The notes: a model not told the origin generated them from the letters alone. 64,000 bases of DNA from Bimastos eiseni (GCA_959347315.1 OY365813.1:21613772-21677771), one strand, 5' to 3'; positions 22,001 through 32,139 are shown, numbered from the stretch's first letter. Translations and numbers: made by a program.

Positions 22001-25000
22001 CCAATTGATAAGTATGTTCTTAGAGTCCAGTCAATGCACAGTTCTTCTGATTGGTTAGTAGAGAACTCGTCTTCTTTCTCTCTCGTTCGATTGTCTTCAA
22101 TCCTCTGCCGAAGACAAAGGTGTCTGACATGGAAGATTCTTGTATCCCCTCGTGTTCTCCTACTGCCTCTGTTGCTTGCTTTCCTCTTCGTAGTTTCATA
22201 AGGTTCTCCATTGTCCAAATCACTTATAATGTTTAGTCTTTTCCCTCCCCATTTTGCCTTCCCAGCATCGTTCCTTCCAGTACCGTCAGCAGCAGACTCA
22301 TTTTTTGGAGTATATATATGTTCAAGCCAGCGATGTTTCTTGTTTTCGATCAATTGTGCGTAACCCTCTGTTCCCTACTCTCTCCTGTGCTCTCTCTTCT
22401 GTGCCTTCTCGATCGACATTCGTTTTAGACACCTCTAAAACACTGTCAACCATTTCTATATAAAAATTGAACGCGACACAATTTAGTAGCAGAATCGTTA
22501 TTCGTTATATATATGTATTCAAGCCAGCGATGTTTCTTGTTTTCGATCAATTGTGCCTTCTCGATCGACATTCGTTTTAGACACCTCTAAAACAATGTCA
22601 ACCATTTCTATATAAAAATTAGAAGCGACACCAAATTAATGCATGCATATCATCTTTGTTATGCATGCGTCGCTAAATAAATGTATATCATCGATGATTT
22701 TATTGCTTTAACTCTTTAGGTTCAGTCAATGAACGATTACGAATGACCAGTGCACTCACCTAAGACACCTTAAAATGCAGTCACTGTTGTTGCGATATTA
22801 TTAGTCAATTAAACGTTGTTAAATATTGGATTAAGGAAATTCACTGTTCTTCCGATTGCGTTGTGAACTCGTCTACACCTTTAAAACGTTGTCAGACGTT
22901 GCTTTATGAGGATGTAGCGCTAAGTGCAATTCCAAGCAAATTTCTGTCGACGGCAACGGCCTATGTTGTCATAAGCTGTCGTTAAACCCTGCATCCATCC
23001 ATGTAATTAATCACTCTACACCTCTATGCGAATTGGCTATGTTTAGACACCCTTAAAATGTCGTCAAGCGTTGCTATAAGGATGGGACGCGATGACGACT
23101 GTTTACACAACTGCTATGAGCTGCAAGAACTCGGTCAGTGCCAGTGCCAAACCTGAATAAAGGAGGAGGGCAATGCTAACGATCTTTGTAATCACACATG
23201 TAGTGCCGTTAAATTGAAACTACTATAATAATTATGATAATTTTCGTAATTGCTTGCACTCTGGCAGTGTAGTACCGAGCCTGGTCAAGGGAGGTGGGCG
23301 ACGCTAACTATCCATGTTATCACACAGTGTCGTTAAACTGCAATTGTGTGCATTTGCATTTGAGTAGGGATGTGTGCTTGAGACCGCAGTCTCCGTCTCG
23401 AGACCGGAAAACTGCGGTCTTGGTCATGATTTCGGACCATCGGTCTTGGTCTCGAATGCGTCGGTCTTGGTCTTAAGAGAATAGTCTTGGGATTGGTTTC
23501 CGTCTAATATTAGCTTTCTTGGTCCTTTGCCTTATCCAAGCAATTTTTCGATGCTTGTTGGTAATTTTTCGATTATTAGGCCTAAAGACACCGGATGTTG
23601 AGGCTTTTCGCGATTGTAATCGATATATGGCGAACTGACCAAACAAATAGATCTTCATAGGCCTATGTTACTGTGGGCAGAAAAAAATGCATTTGCAACG
23701 GAGCCAGCCATTTCAAAAATTGCTTTCACAAATTTCAAGGTTATGGAACAATCTGATATTTGTGTTGTCGGCCATGTGTAGACACTGCTAACCTACAATC
23801 TCGAGGTTCGTGGTACAAGTACACCATTCAAATGGAACGTTAATCTACTTGTTCAGATGAATTAAAATACTTCCCTATCGTATACTGTAGGTAGGCCTAA
23901 TTTAGAGCATGATATTCTTAGGCCCACAAGTGTAAGAAGGTTTTGAAAAGTGGTGGCCACAATTTAAAAAATATTGCGCGAATTTCCCCCATCCCAGAAA
24001 TTTAAAAATTGGGGGGAAAAGTTATCTTAAAAAGCCATTGGAGAAAACATAAAATAGAACCGATTTGGGAGCACATGGGGCACTGAGCACTAAAACTGGG
24101 GGCCTGCCCCCCTCTTGTTACACCTCAGTTCAGGCCGATGCCAAGGGCTGAACCCGCGAAAGTTCAGAGTGGCCGGTAAAACTGTTTTCTGGACCATTAT
24201 TACGATTAGTATTCTTCAGCAATAAAATTAATGTTTTAAGCGTATTATTCCATTTTAGCGTCGTAATAGATTGAATTGTTTATAAAAAAGAGTATCCGTC
24301 TTGGCCTTTGTCTTGGTCTCGGACCACTCGGTCTTGATCTTGGTCTTGGTCTTGATCTTGGTCTTGGTCTTAGGCCTCTCGGTTTTGGTCTTGAGTTTTT
24401 GGTAAGGTGCCTAACATTGCATTTGAGAGAGAACAACGGATATTTTTAGATGGTATAGGCCACTGTTGCTCGTTTCAGAGGCTACTGTGGCATCTGGGTG
24501 CCCAGTCCTTGCTTTAACTGCGGTGCCTTGGTTCATCCCTATTGCATTCAACCACCGTTAAAGACACAGCAAGCACGCATTAGACAGAAGTATACCCATC
24601 AGTGCAGCGCCCCCAACTGCCCAGGGAAGCACGGCGGCAGGCGAGTCCCCATAACACTGCTCAACGCAGGTATGTGGTGCTTCATTCGCTTGTTCACTCA
24701 TTTGTTTGTTATTCTTGTTAGTTTTGTGTGTTCACCAAATGAGTAATTCGTTCATTCATGTATGCATCCATTCATTCATTCATTCGTTCGTTCGTTCGCT
24801 CGCTCGTTTATTCAATCGGCGCTTTTATTTAGCGCCTCTGGAATACCTGGTCACAGTCGCCTCACGCCCAAACCCGGTAACAGAGGCCGATGCTCAAAAA
24901 TTTTATGTTTTTACAAGAATTTAATGTTTTTACAAGAATACAGTCATGGCATTCATACATAAATACATCCATCGAAACATACATACATACATAGATACAA

Positions 25001-25522
25001 AAATGCATGCACACATACACACGAAGAGACACACACGCGCGCGCGTTTACATACAAGTTACCCTTATATGTATATGCGCGTGTAACCCTAACCCTAACCT
25101 TAACCAACTGCTATACTTGTAAAGCATGTAAGGACGACCCTGCTAGCAGGACCAAGGTTTTCTAAATGCTTTTGTAATCTTCTAAGGATGTTATCTCTTC
25201 CCTGTTGTCCCGATCATTCTCCGAATATGTATTGACCACAGTACTGTTGTATTTTATTTCACTGTTTTTTTCATTGGATTAATAAAAAAACCGGTTGTTA
25301 AAATTATATATACATACATTTTTTGCTGCAGAGGGTCTTCCTATGACCTGTGTCCACCCTAGCACCCGTCATTTTGAAGGAAAACCTCTCGTCATCGTTC
25401 CAAGCGATGACCATGACAGTTCCGGTTCAACCGTCGACACCTTCCTGCCTCAGGACGATCTCGGTCTCACCTACGAGACGATCATTCCCATGCCAACCAT
25501 CGATGAGGATGACGATTCATAA
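15398..25522 (+). CDS. Shiftless-like antiviral zinc-ribbon protein, paralog C
   Basis: Complete seven-exon gene, 280 codons plus stop: 15398-15445, 16278-16389, 16766-16815, 17282-17428, 21090-21193, 24479-24669, 25332-25522. Exons 2 and 4 have exactly the same lengths as in paralog B (112 and 147 nt) and all phases agree. Residues about 17-53 give a UBA/CUE-like module (ERFRELFGGRF, LLERFGGDAIEAVNFVLN). The zinc ribbon has Cys103-x2-Cys106 (FACQPCDNVWWKR), KCNKC, DAVPRNKEWGWALF, CEHC, SPCFNC and HQCSAPNC. The end is [19 protein letters not shown] and an acidic tail. It lacks the roughly 30-residue insert of A and B, so it resembles vertebrate SHFL length more closely. The exon 5 donor is GG|GTTTGT, a slightly weak site chosen because it restores phase with exon 6. 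Introns 4 and 5 exceed 3 kb and hold most of the transposons. Confidence 0.86.
15580..15609 (+). repeat. Perfect 13-bp inverted repeat, 4-nt loop
   Basis: ATGATACACCATA at 15580-15592 pairs with TATGGTGTATCAT at 15597-15609, in paralog C intron 1. Confidence 0.8.
15629..15705 (+). repeat. Dispersed repeat family R2 copy
   Basis: TTTCTGTCGACGGCAACGGC, then TGTTGTCA, then AGCTGTCGTTAAACTCTG and ATCCATTCA. Other copies lie near 22930, 49110 and 52915. It shares GTCGTTAAAC with family R1. Confidence 0.65.
15830..16195 (+). repeat. (TATG)n microsatellite in paralog C intron 1
   Basis: ATGT tetranucleotides with GCATGCAT interruptions; ends about 80 nt before the exon 2 acceptor. The reading frames rich in Tyr/Cys/Met/Val and His/Thr/Ile are artefacts. 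Confidence 0.97.
16985..17130 (+). repeat. Degenerate TTGCTCACT minisatellite
   Basis: About 12-bp units (CTGCTCACTTAA, TTGCTCAC) repeated imperfectly in paralog C intron 3. Confidence 0.6.
17747..18400 (+). repeat. Cluster of four R1 repeats in paralog C intron 4
   Basis: Same-orientation copies at about 17750-17845, 17855-17945, 18163-18260 and 18298-18398. Each carries CAGTGCCAGTCCCAAGCC-like sequence, a GACGCTAATGATC-like segment and, in three, GTCGTTAAACTGAAA. Confidence 0.65.
18624..19190 (+). mobile_element. Foldback MITE with 9-bp target duplication (Mutator-like by hallmark)
   Basis: GTATCATAT occurs at 18624-18632 and 19182-19190, flanking a 549-bp element (18633-19181). The two ends are inverted repeats of roughly 120 bp: GGTTCCTGGACAATTCGGCG on the left and the complement of CGCCGAATTATCCGGTCACC on the right. 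Shared inner words are GGCGCCGGATGAGT, GTAAGTGTATTT and TTTTTAAAATATTCAGAATG. No coding capacity, so non-autonomous. A 9-bp duplication is typical of Mutator-like elements; superfamily is inferred. Lies in paralog C intron 4. Confidence 0.8.
19856..20041 (+). mobile_element. hAT transposase C-terminal relic
   Basis: A short frame to TAA at 20039-20041 reads KRVTSYRRSTMSEERLSSLA followed by LITIERQF and DFNKVIDHFARMK. The pattern (R-S-T-M-x-E-R-L-x-x-L-A-L-x-x-I-E, then D-F-x-x-V-I-x-x-F-A) is that of the hAT dimerisation domain found in ZMYM- and PRKRIR-related transposases. Upstream transposase sequence is not evident, so the copy is truncated. Confidence 0.55.
20098..20315 (+). mobile_element. 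tRNA-derived SINE
   Basis: TGGGCGATTTGTTAGAGCGG (box A-like) and GGTTCGACC (box B) near the 5' end, then AGGACCTTGAGCAAGTCCTT, GCGCACAAT, CGCCGTCGAGGCGTGTG and GAGCGATATCAAATTTCAG. A second copy with the same order is at about 44064-44270; inverted or partial copies lie near 33295-33440, 33840-33900 and 54450-54620. Confidence 0.7.
20530..20680 (+). repeat. Dispersed repeat with copy near 47335-47445
   Basis: ATTTCCGAAGGCC, CTTGCGCTCTGTTGATCGCC and TTGATCCTTTTG..CCTAGGA are shared with 47340-47440 in the same orientation. Family unknown. Confidence 0.5.
21655..21755 (+). repeat. Dispersed repeat family R1 copy
   Basis: CAATGACAGTCCTAAGCCTG, GAGGAGGGCGGCGCCAA and AGTGTCGTTAAACTGCAACT; in paralog C intron 5. 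Confidence 0.6.
21985..22345 (-). mobile_element. Possible LINE C-terminal relic
   Basis: The minus-strand frame reads HRWLEHIYTPKNESAADGTG then RNDAGKAKWGGKR and ends with RQRIEDN. The order (W-x-EH-I, then GKxxxGGKR, then RIEDN) recalls the C-terminal tail of non-LTR retrotransposon polyproteins, but the resemblance is loose. Confidence 0.3.
22300..22640 (+). repeat. Local tandem duplication with internal deletion
   Basis: TTCAAGCCAGCGATGTTTCT and its continuation at about 22320-22360 recur at about 22509-22553. CTTCTCGATCGACATTCGTT and its continuation at about 22405-22475 recur at about 22557-22630. The second copy lacks about 45 bp between the two blocks. Confidence 0.8.
22928..23010 (+). 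repeat. Dispersed repeat family R2 copy
   Basis: AATTTCTGTCGACGGCAACG, TGTTGTCATAAGCTGTCGTT and CATCCATCC, matching the copy at 15629. Confidence 0.65.
23118..23348 (+). repeat. Two adjacent R1 repeats
   Basis: Copies at about 23118-23225 and 23252-23348; the second ends ACACAGTGTCGTTAAACTGC. Both in paralog C intron 5. Confidence 0.65.
23354..24427 (+). mobile_element. Candidate hAT-like insertion with GGTCTT-rich ends
   Basis: TTGCATTTGAG occurs at 23354-23364 and 24417-24427, bracketing 23365-24416 (1052 bp). The left end opens TAGGGATGTG and both ends are arrays of GGTCTTG units (about 23385-23485 and 24295-24400). TAGGG(A/G)TG is a common hAT terminus, but the right end (GGTGCCTAA) is not a clean inverted copy and no transposase is visible. 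It sits just before paralog C exon 6. Confidence 0.4.
24750..24815 (+). repeat. (CATT/CGTT)n microsatellite
   Basis: TTCATTCATTCGTTCGTTCG tract in the last intron of paralog C. Confidence 0.85.
25083..25105 (+). repeat. Short interstitial telomere-like repeat
   Basis: AACCCTAACCCTAACCTTAA: about three CCCTAA units, after CA-rich sequence. Too short to imply a former chromosome end. Confidence 0.6.
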
Positions 25523-25639
25523 ACAGGTGATCAGTCCAAGACGATGGCGCTTGAGTTAGACAAAAGATGTAATGAAGTTTGGCGGATGTTTTTGTTTGAG
25601 TTGGTGGTTGACTGGTCGGTTAGTTGATTTGATTAGCTG

Positions 25640-26090
25640 GTTGACCTAGTGAATTGGTTGACAAAGGGCCAAAGGGTTTTGGTTAATTTACGAATGAATT
25701 ATCGATGTATTCAAAGCCAAAATGTTTTGGTTTATTTACGAATGAATTATCGATATATTCAAAGGCCAAAAGGGTTTTCTGAGTTCGTGAATATATTATT
25801 GAAATATTCTATGATGAAGGTCTTGATGAAATTTACGATTGTAGGCCTACCTTATTAATTAAAATTTACGAACGTATTAGTGAAATATTCTTAAGTCAAA
25901 AGGTTTTCGTTATTTTACGAATATGTTGTTGATAATTATGTTTAAAGCCAACAGGTTTTGTTGAAATTATGAATGTATTATTGAAATATTCAGAAACCAA
26001 CAGTGTTCAGGTAGTATACGAATGTTCTGTTGAATATTCAAAAATCACAGGTGTTTTTGTAATTTACAGATGTATTATTCAGATATTGAG
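25640..26090 (+). repeat. Degenerate 50-60-bp tandem repeat downstream of paralog C
   Basis: Units of AAAGGGTTTTGGTTAATTTA, CGAATGAATTATCGATGTAT and TCAAAGCC type, about eight diverged copies, starting 120 nt after the stop codon and possibly within the 3' UTR. Confidence 0.65.
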
Positions 26091-28660
26091 GAGTTTTATC
26101 TTTTCAGGCTCTATGATTATTTTGCATTTAAGTCGATGTAATTTTATCGATAGTTTTTACTGTTTTACAGTATATGATCGGGCGCTCGTTATTTTAACCG
26201 TAGAAATATTTTCTGAACTTTTGTTCGTGGTAACATAATTTGAAGGGGTCTATCCGGGGGTAATTGTCCTGTTACCAATATGAAGATTGTAATGTAATAG
26301 TTAAGTCACTCGTATGAACGTCTCATTTGCTTTTTATGTTAAAAATCTTATGTGATGACAAGTCTCTATTAAATGAACGAACATGTATGGATTGACTTGT
26401 AAAAGCTGAAATAATGATTGTTCCTATTAAGTATCAACACAGCGTAATTACTACATAGCCGCGTCTATGAGGTGGATGTAATGTGCAAAAATAGGTGTCC
26501 TGATACATAGGGATGACCGAGGCTGGTTGTAACGGGGCAAGGTGTAGCGGCGCATAAATCCCGGAAACGGTGAATCGGGGAACCATCGTATACAGATCAA
26601 AACGTGAGTCCTATCGTGGTGGAAGAAAGCGAAAACATTGGGGACGTGGGGGCAAGTTTGCTGCGGGGGCAAGTTTGTTATGCGCTACATTATTACAATG
26701 CGTAGCAGGAAAGCAGTCTAACGAGAAGTTTGTCGATGAGCATGTCAAGCATGTTCTTCTGTCTAATGGCGGTCACATGCTATGGTGCTTCATTTTCGTG
26801 TATTAGGCCTACTTAATAGTAAGATGGCCTATTTACTACTAAAAATATTTTGCTGTTATAAAATATCGTATTCCCGGCATTCCAGGAGGTGACGGCAGAG
26901 GCGTAGCTAGGGGGCAGAGGGGACATGTGTCACCGGGCGCCAAGTTGGAGTTCAGCTTAGTGTGTGCTTATTTAGGAAACCGTTCGACTACACGTGCAAG
27001 CCAAATGACCTTAATCGCCGCTGAAAGTTGTGAAATAGGAGTGGGGCAAGTTGGAACAGGGTGTTCTGACAGTGTTCTAACAGTCGGTCACGTGGATACA
27101 GTGTATGGCTGAATCGTGTGAGAATTGGTTTTATGAGGTACAATGTATGTTCGTATGGTTCAGCTGTCTTCATTTGGTCAGATAATGTTGGCCTGTTGGA
27201 CCTTGTGACCACTTCTGGCGGAGTCTTGTTTGGTAGTATGTTCCTGTGATTGCCTTATATTGTTCGATATAATATTTGTGTAAAGATCTCTAGAACACCA
27301 ATTTCCATTGGAAAAAACGTCGTAACAATGACAAATCACAGCATAACCTATTATTTATTAACTAAGACAAAACTTATAGGAATACATTTTCGCCTATTTT
27401 AGTAAATTGCAACTTTCAAACTGACAAGAGCCCTAGAATATATGTCAGTTGTTCCATCAATAACAGGATTATGTCGCAGCACACAACTTCGAGAAAACGG
27501 CCAAAAATGACATGCAGGGTCAGTAATGTGTGTTTTGAGTCTGAATCAAATTCGAGTCACAAATATATTGCTTTATCGAAAAAAATGGTTTCGTGATGAA
27601 ATCTGATGTTCTATTCTGCTATAATCACATTATTGTAGAAGATTTTGACGAAAGTAAATAAAAGCCGACCATTTTAATGCAATTTTCACGGTTTCGGTAT
27701 TCTTGTGATAGAAGACTTCAAATTAGTATATCTTCGGTTCTACTGGAGATATCTTAATAATTTTTGCACTGTTAGAAAAGTCATTTAATTTTGAAATATT
27801 AAAAGATAAAATCTCAATTTCGCCAAGATGCGACTTTAGCCTGCTTTTGATAGAGCACCTCACATATTTGGCATTGTATAGGCAATGTGATGTAATTAAA
27901 CATTTATATGGTTCCCCTTCACGATATCTGCGCTAGGATTAATGATGTTAACTATCACAGTGAACAAGTAGGGGAGATCGGGAATGGTTGATACACTTTT
28001 TTCATTTTTAGTGTTTGAACCTCCTGTGTTGGTACCCACCGCTGCATCAACATCAGCACTACTATTGGATAAGACAATTTTTTCTCAAATGTTAAAGATT
28101 ACACAAACTGACGAAAGGCTAAACAAGCGCACTCAAAGTGTTTCATTTTACCTCACGCCGCGGCTCGTTGCAACAAACAGTGGGCCAATTAAAACATGCT
28201 TAAATAAATATGTTAAATTAATTATTTCTTCAACTACAACAATGGTTTCGAAACTCAGCATAGTCACTCTGTGACAAAAAAACTGCTTTAATAGTCAACA
28301 ATTATTCTATAAATTATTTACGAATATTTGAATAGTTAACATTTATTCTGTATGTGTATTTGCACTGGGTCTGCAACATCTGTTTAGACAACTCTGTATA
28401 AGTCCAGCGAAGCTTGTTCGCCATCTTTTCACTGCAGAACAACATAAAGTTTCCAATTTGCAATGCGTTTTCGCACTACCACTTAACTGCAATCTACGCA
28501 AAACGTACGCGCGCACAGCTAAATGCCAAAAAAGCTCTTATTAGTTCTGCACATAGTTGCAAAGAAACATATTTTGCTGAGAAACGCCCTGATCACTATT
28601 TACACATCGACCAAGTTGACTGATCGACGTGAGTGATCCCACGGACTGGACGAAGGAATG
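26091..28660 (+). other. Intergenic spacer; one possible hAT terminus
   Basis: No gene recognised. About 26897-26945 reads CAGAGGCGTAGCTAGGGGGC and on to GGGCGCC, which resembles the end of some hAT transposons (Zaphod type), but no partner terminus was found. The rest is A+T-rich. Confidence 0.35.
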
Positions 28661-28667
28661 AATGGGT

Positions 28668-28895
28668 TTAGTAATAAGTAGTCCACCAATTCCAGGCAGA
28701 ACTGGCGATCTTCTCCGATGGACTGAATCCACTTGGGTGGCTGTTTAACTTGCAGATATTATCAATGGGATGGTGATTGAAGGAATTGCATTTATATCCT
28801 GCTTCTTGGCAGAGGATGATGCACTCCACTGAGTAGCCAACAGAAGCCGTTGAGTTGATGTAGTTCTCCAAACGAACACCAGACTCACATTTCCA
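28668..28895 (-). pseudogene. PAN/apple-like domain fragment
   Basis: The minus-strand frame reads WKCESGVRLENY, ECIILCQEAGYKCNSFNHH and ICKLNSH, then ends WNWWTTYY and TAA. The spacing of Cys pairs around CxxLC...KCNSFN...C-x-LN fits a PAN/apple domain as found in secreted animal proteins. A TAA lies three codons before the Trp with no AG acceptor between it and the domain, so either a weak internal acceptor (GTGAG|TCT) is used or the exon is dead. No other exon could be attached confidently. Confidence 0.4.
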
Positions 28896-29129
28896 TTGAG
28901 ATTAGCTGAATTGTGTATTAAGCACGTCTGGGGTTAAATGCCGCAAGATCAACTGGGCTAATGGATTTTTAGAACAGCTGGGCATATCCTTTAGACCAGT
29001 TAAGTGTTATCATGATTAGAAACTGGTAAACTCAATTGTATTAAGTTAGAGCAGTTCATTAGAATTCATTACAATTTCATGCGGTCAATTAATTGTATTA
29101 GATAAGAAAACGTTTAGTAATCAGTGTTC

Positions 29130-29219
29130 TGTGATTCTCATTCCAGTGTCCACAGTTGCTAATGACATGACTAATCCTGACACCATGATGATCGCTGCTG
29201 TGTGCCGCCATATCATGCG
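29130..29219 (-). CDS. Possible signal-peptide exon, unassigned
   Basis: Minus-strand start MIWRHTAAIIMVSGLVMSLA followed by TVDTGMRITEH and stop. The hydrophobic core and small residues before TVD fit a signal peptide, and it lies upstream of the PAN-like fragment in the same orientation. No good splice donor was identified, so the link to 28668-28895 is a guess. Confidence 0.2.
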
Positions 29220-29341
29220 CCTGCTATAAAATATAAATATATAAATTATTGCATTTTGACAACAAATTAATTCAAGACACCAAAATACAACACAATAAAT
29301 CCCCATTGTGAGAGCCATAATCAATATTTATTATTGTGTGC

Positions 29342-29587
29342 TTAGTCCACTTGGCAGAAATTATTCGCTCCAGGTTGTTGGATGCTGACGTATTTTGCGG
29401 GAGGGGAGCCCGGCACGCATCGGACAGAGCCATTAGAGGAAGGATGGACATGCCCCGGATAAACTCCGCGGATAAAGTAACTGGCTCTGGTGACGGTTGA
29501 CTGGCTGGGTGTTGCGTCTAATACTATTGTTCGACAATGAAGTTGTCCAGGCGTGTCGCTTTGAAAAATGTCACTGAAACTGCCATA
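29342..29587 (-). CDS. Unidentified 3' terminal exon (hypothetical)
   Basis: After an acceptor GTTTCAG the minus strand reads DIFQSDTPGQLHCRTIVLDA, TRASYFIRGVYPGHVHPSSN, SVRCVPGS and NNFCQVD with stop TAA. Composition and three cysteines look like a small secreted-protein domain rather than a repeat translation. I do not recognise the family. No upstream exon was found. Confidence 0.3.
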   Translation of the reverse strand, partial: YGSFSDIFQSDTPGQLHCRTIVLDATPSQSTVTRASYFIRGVYPGHVHPSSNGSVRCVPGSPPAKYVSIQQPGANNFCQVD

Positions 29588-30419
29588 ATTCCTATTGTGG
29601 TCGAATGCCATTAGTTTGTTCAAGTTAGAACTTTAAATCCACAATAACGAGAATTTGAAACACAACGATGAACATGAATGAAAAATAGGCCCATATGCTA
29701 TCGGCGCAATTGCAGTTGTAGGCCTACTGCAGAGCAATAGTTTGCGAAGACTTGCTCAAAGTCAATACACAGTGACTGACTATCTAAAAGAACAATGCTT
29801 AATCCGTGTCTTTCAAGTCTTTCTATAACTGGAATGGTTTTTTAATTAAACGAAAATTTCCTCTAAGTTTCGCTATATATATTATTTATTTAAATTACAG
29901 ACTTTCTGCTTCGGTTTTTAAAACAATAATCACGTTTTTCCGCAAACGTGTAACAGGTAAGTCTAGGCCTATATCGCATTGAGTGATACTTTATCAACAT
30001 GTGCTCATAGCAAAAGCTGAATAAAGATGAACGCGTCAACTTTGTTAACTCCCATAGAATTAATTAATGGCACGACTTCCAAAGTAGGTGCTCATGCAAT
30101 GTAATGTAAATCTTCTCAAATTTCTCAGCGTCTACAGAAACCACATTAGGGAGACCAGCTTATTCACCAGCGCTATATCAAACCAAGACAGCAATAGTCA
30201 AACTACTGTGTTCGTTCCGGAGCCAAGTCGGAACCCGGGAAGGTCAAGCCGAAGCTGTATATCCAAGTGGACGTGTCAATCTTAATGTTCAAATAATGTG
30301 CAGATATTGCTATCTGATTTAGTTACGAAAAGTTTACACGAGCCTTACCCAATCTACATTTTGTGCATAAGCCTCTGAGTAGGAATCTTAAAGGGGCGCT
30401 ATATAAATTTATCAAATGA

Positions 30420-30455
30420 ATGAATGGATGAATGAACGAATGAATGAATAAGCCG
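30420..30455 (+). repeat. SINE-like tail with GAATGAATG microsatellite
   Basis: GGGGCGCTATATAAATTTAT runs into ATGAATGAATGGATGAATG. The GCGCTATATAAAT-microsatellite junction recurs near 38490 and 49270 and is typical of SINE 3' ends. Confidence 0.5.
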
Positions 30456-30812
30456 TTGCTACAGCAACCTGATCCCCTATTAATGCCCCATGTTCTTATT
30501 CAGCAAACGTCATAGAGAGTATTGCCTCCGGAATTTTCACAAATCTGGATTATAGAATAGTTGGTCCATTAATGAGAAACAATTCAACTTACTAAAATTT
30601 CGTGTAGGCTTGCATCGATGAACCAACTGTTTTCTGATTTATTCAATTTCGATATCTAAGCCAAACGTTTTCATGGTTTGCTCGATACTCTTTGTTCTGC
30701 TGCGATTTGCGATAATGCATTCAACCACAACAATTGCGTTGAGAGGATGTCATGCAGTAAAGTAGAAGTCAATTGCGATAACAATTGAATTTATGTCATC
30801 GAAAATTAGTAC

Positions 30813-30813
<1 letters not shown>

Positions 30814-30861
<48 letters not shown>

Positions 30862-30862
30862 A
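30814..30862 (+). repeat. (GT)n microsatellite
   Basis: Uninterrupted GT dinucleotides for about 40 bp, then GTATGTG. Confidence 0.95.
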
Positions 30863-30904
30863 AGCGGCTTTAAGCAGCTGTAACATGTGAATATTGAGCG
30901 TTTT

Positions 30905-30985
30905 CAATTACGGTCGTAATCTCCAAAAGTTTAAAGCGCCTTTCAAATGCCATGCGCTGGCCATCAGCTCATTCACGAGCGCAAA
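30905..30985 (+). repeat. Dispersed repeat family R8 copy
   Basis: GTCGTAATCTCCAAAAGTTT, AAAGCGCCTTTCAAATGCCA, then CAGCTCATTCACGAGCGC. Same order near 39944-40020 and 46622-46700. Confidence 0.6.
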
Positions 30986-31013
30986 AAAATTGTCCTCTGC
31001 ATACTGTGACCTA

Positions 31014-31305
31014 AATCTGTCCGAGATTCGGCCTAAGGTTCAGCCTAGGATTTGGCGTTGAATTGAGTATAAAATTTGGCCTAAGATTCGGCCTAAATTC
31101 GGCTCATGGATCTGTCTAACATTCGCCTATAGAATTCGGTCGAGAATCCTATCTAGGATTCGGTTTGATATTCGGTATAAGATTTGGTTTACGATTCGGC
31201 TTAATATTCGGACTAAGATTCGGTCTAAGACTCGGTCTAAGATTCTGTCTAGGATCCCGTCTAAGATTCGTCCAAAAAATTCGGCCTAAGATTCGGCCAA
31301 TAAGT
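31014..31305 (+). repeat. Degenerate GATTCGGCCTAA minisatellite
   Basis: About 12-14-bp units (AAGATTCGGCCTAA, AGGATTCGGTCTAA) repeated over 20 times with drift. The Gly/Leu/Arg/Phe-rich frame read through it is an artefact. Confidence 0.85.
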
Positions 31306-31619
31306 CGTTGGCTTAATCACGCCCTGGACAAACACCACCAACGACAGTTTAATCAATGTTTCAAAACCAAGTTCGTTTTTGCAAGGCGAACACTGAAGCT
31401 GTTCTTGTCACGATTCTCAATGTGGGCGTTACGCTAAATTAGCCTATCATGTAAATACTGGTCTCTTAGGCCTCGTCTGTCTCTCAGACACGGTAGTGTG
31501 GAGTTTAGGTGTACAGTCATTGTCGCGTGTATGTTAACTCGCAGGCCTCGATAATCCGTTGTCACGTTTGGGTAGCCTACTTGGTAGCCTAGGCCTAATT
31601 GGCCTATTCTGTATGCAAC

Positions 31620-31770
31620 TGTGTGTGTGTGTGTGTGTGCATTGTGTATGTATAATTTTTATGTGCGTGGCTTGTGAGTTTTGTGCAAGGCTGCGTTTAT
31701 GTTGGCGTATTTGGTTTGTATGTGTTTGCCTGTATGTTCGTGTGTGTGTGTGTGTACGTTGTGTGTATGT
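31620..31770 (+). repeat. GT-rich microsatellite patch
   Basis: Two (GT)n runs near 31620-31640 and 31740-31757 in GT-rich sequence. Confidence 0.7.
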
Positions 31771-32139
31771 TAATGTGTACTTTCGTGTATGCATCTTCCT
31801 TTGGAGGCGTCTTGAGCCGTGCACATCTATCAGAAGAGCGTACACCTACTCGGTGCCGAGGGTAATCTGACTGAAGCCTGGCGATATTTGTTACCAGTGT
31901 TTAGACGACAAACTTTCGAGGGATAAATCTCCATCGAAACTGAACGCATTACTGAGAATTAAGATATTTTGAGGATTCAACTCCATAGGTTTTCATTTAA
32001 CGGACGGTGGTACGGGTGTTCCTCTTCTCTTTCGGTGGATTAGATGCCTGGAGTGCCTCAGTAATACGTCGTATGATGAATAGCAGTTCACGTTAGACGG
32101 CGTGTGTCAGCCTTCCTTGACCTCGATCCGAGTGACGTC

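Noticed and set aside
25083..25105. Chromosome end
   Set aside because: Only about three telomere-like units, with gene exons on both sides.
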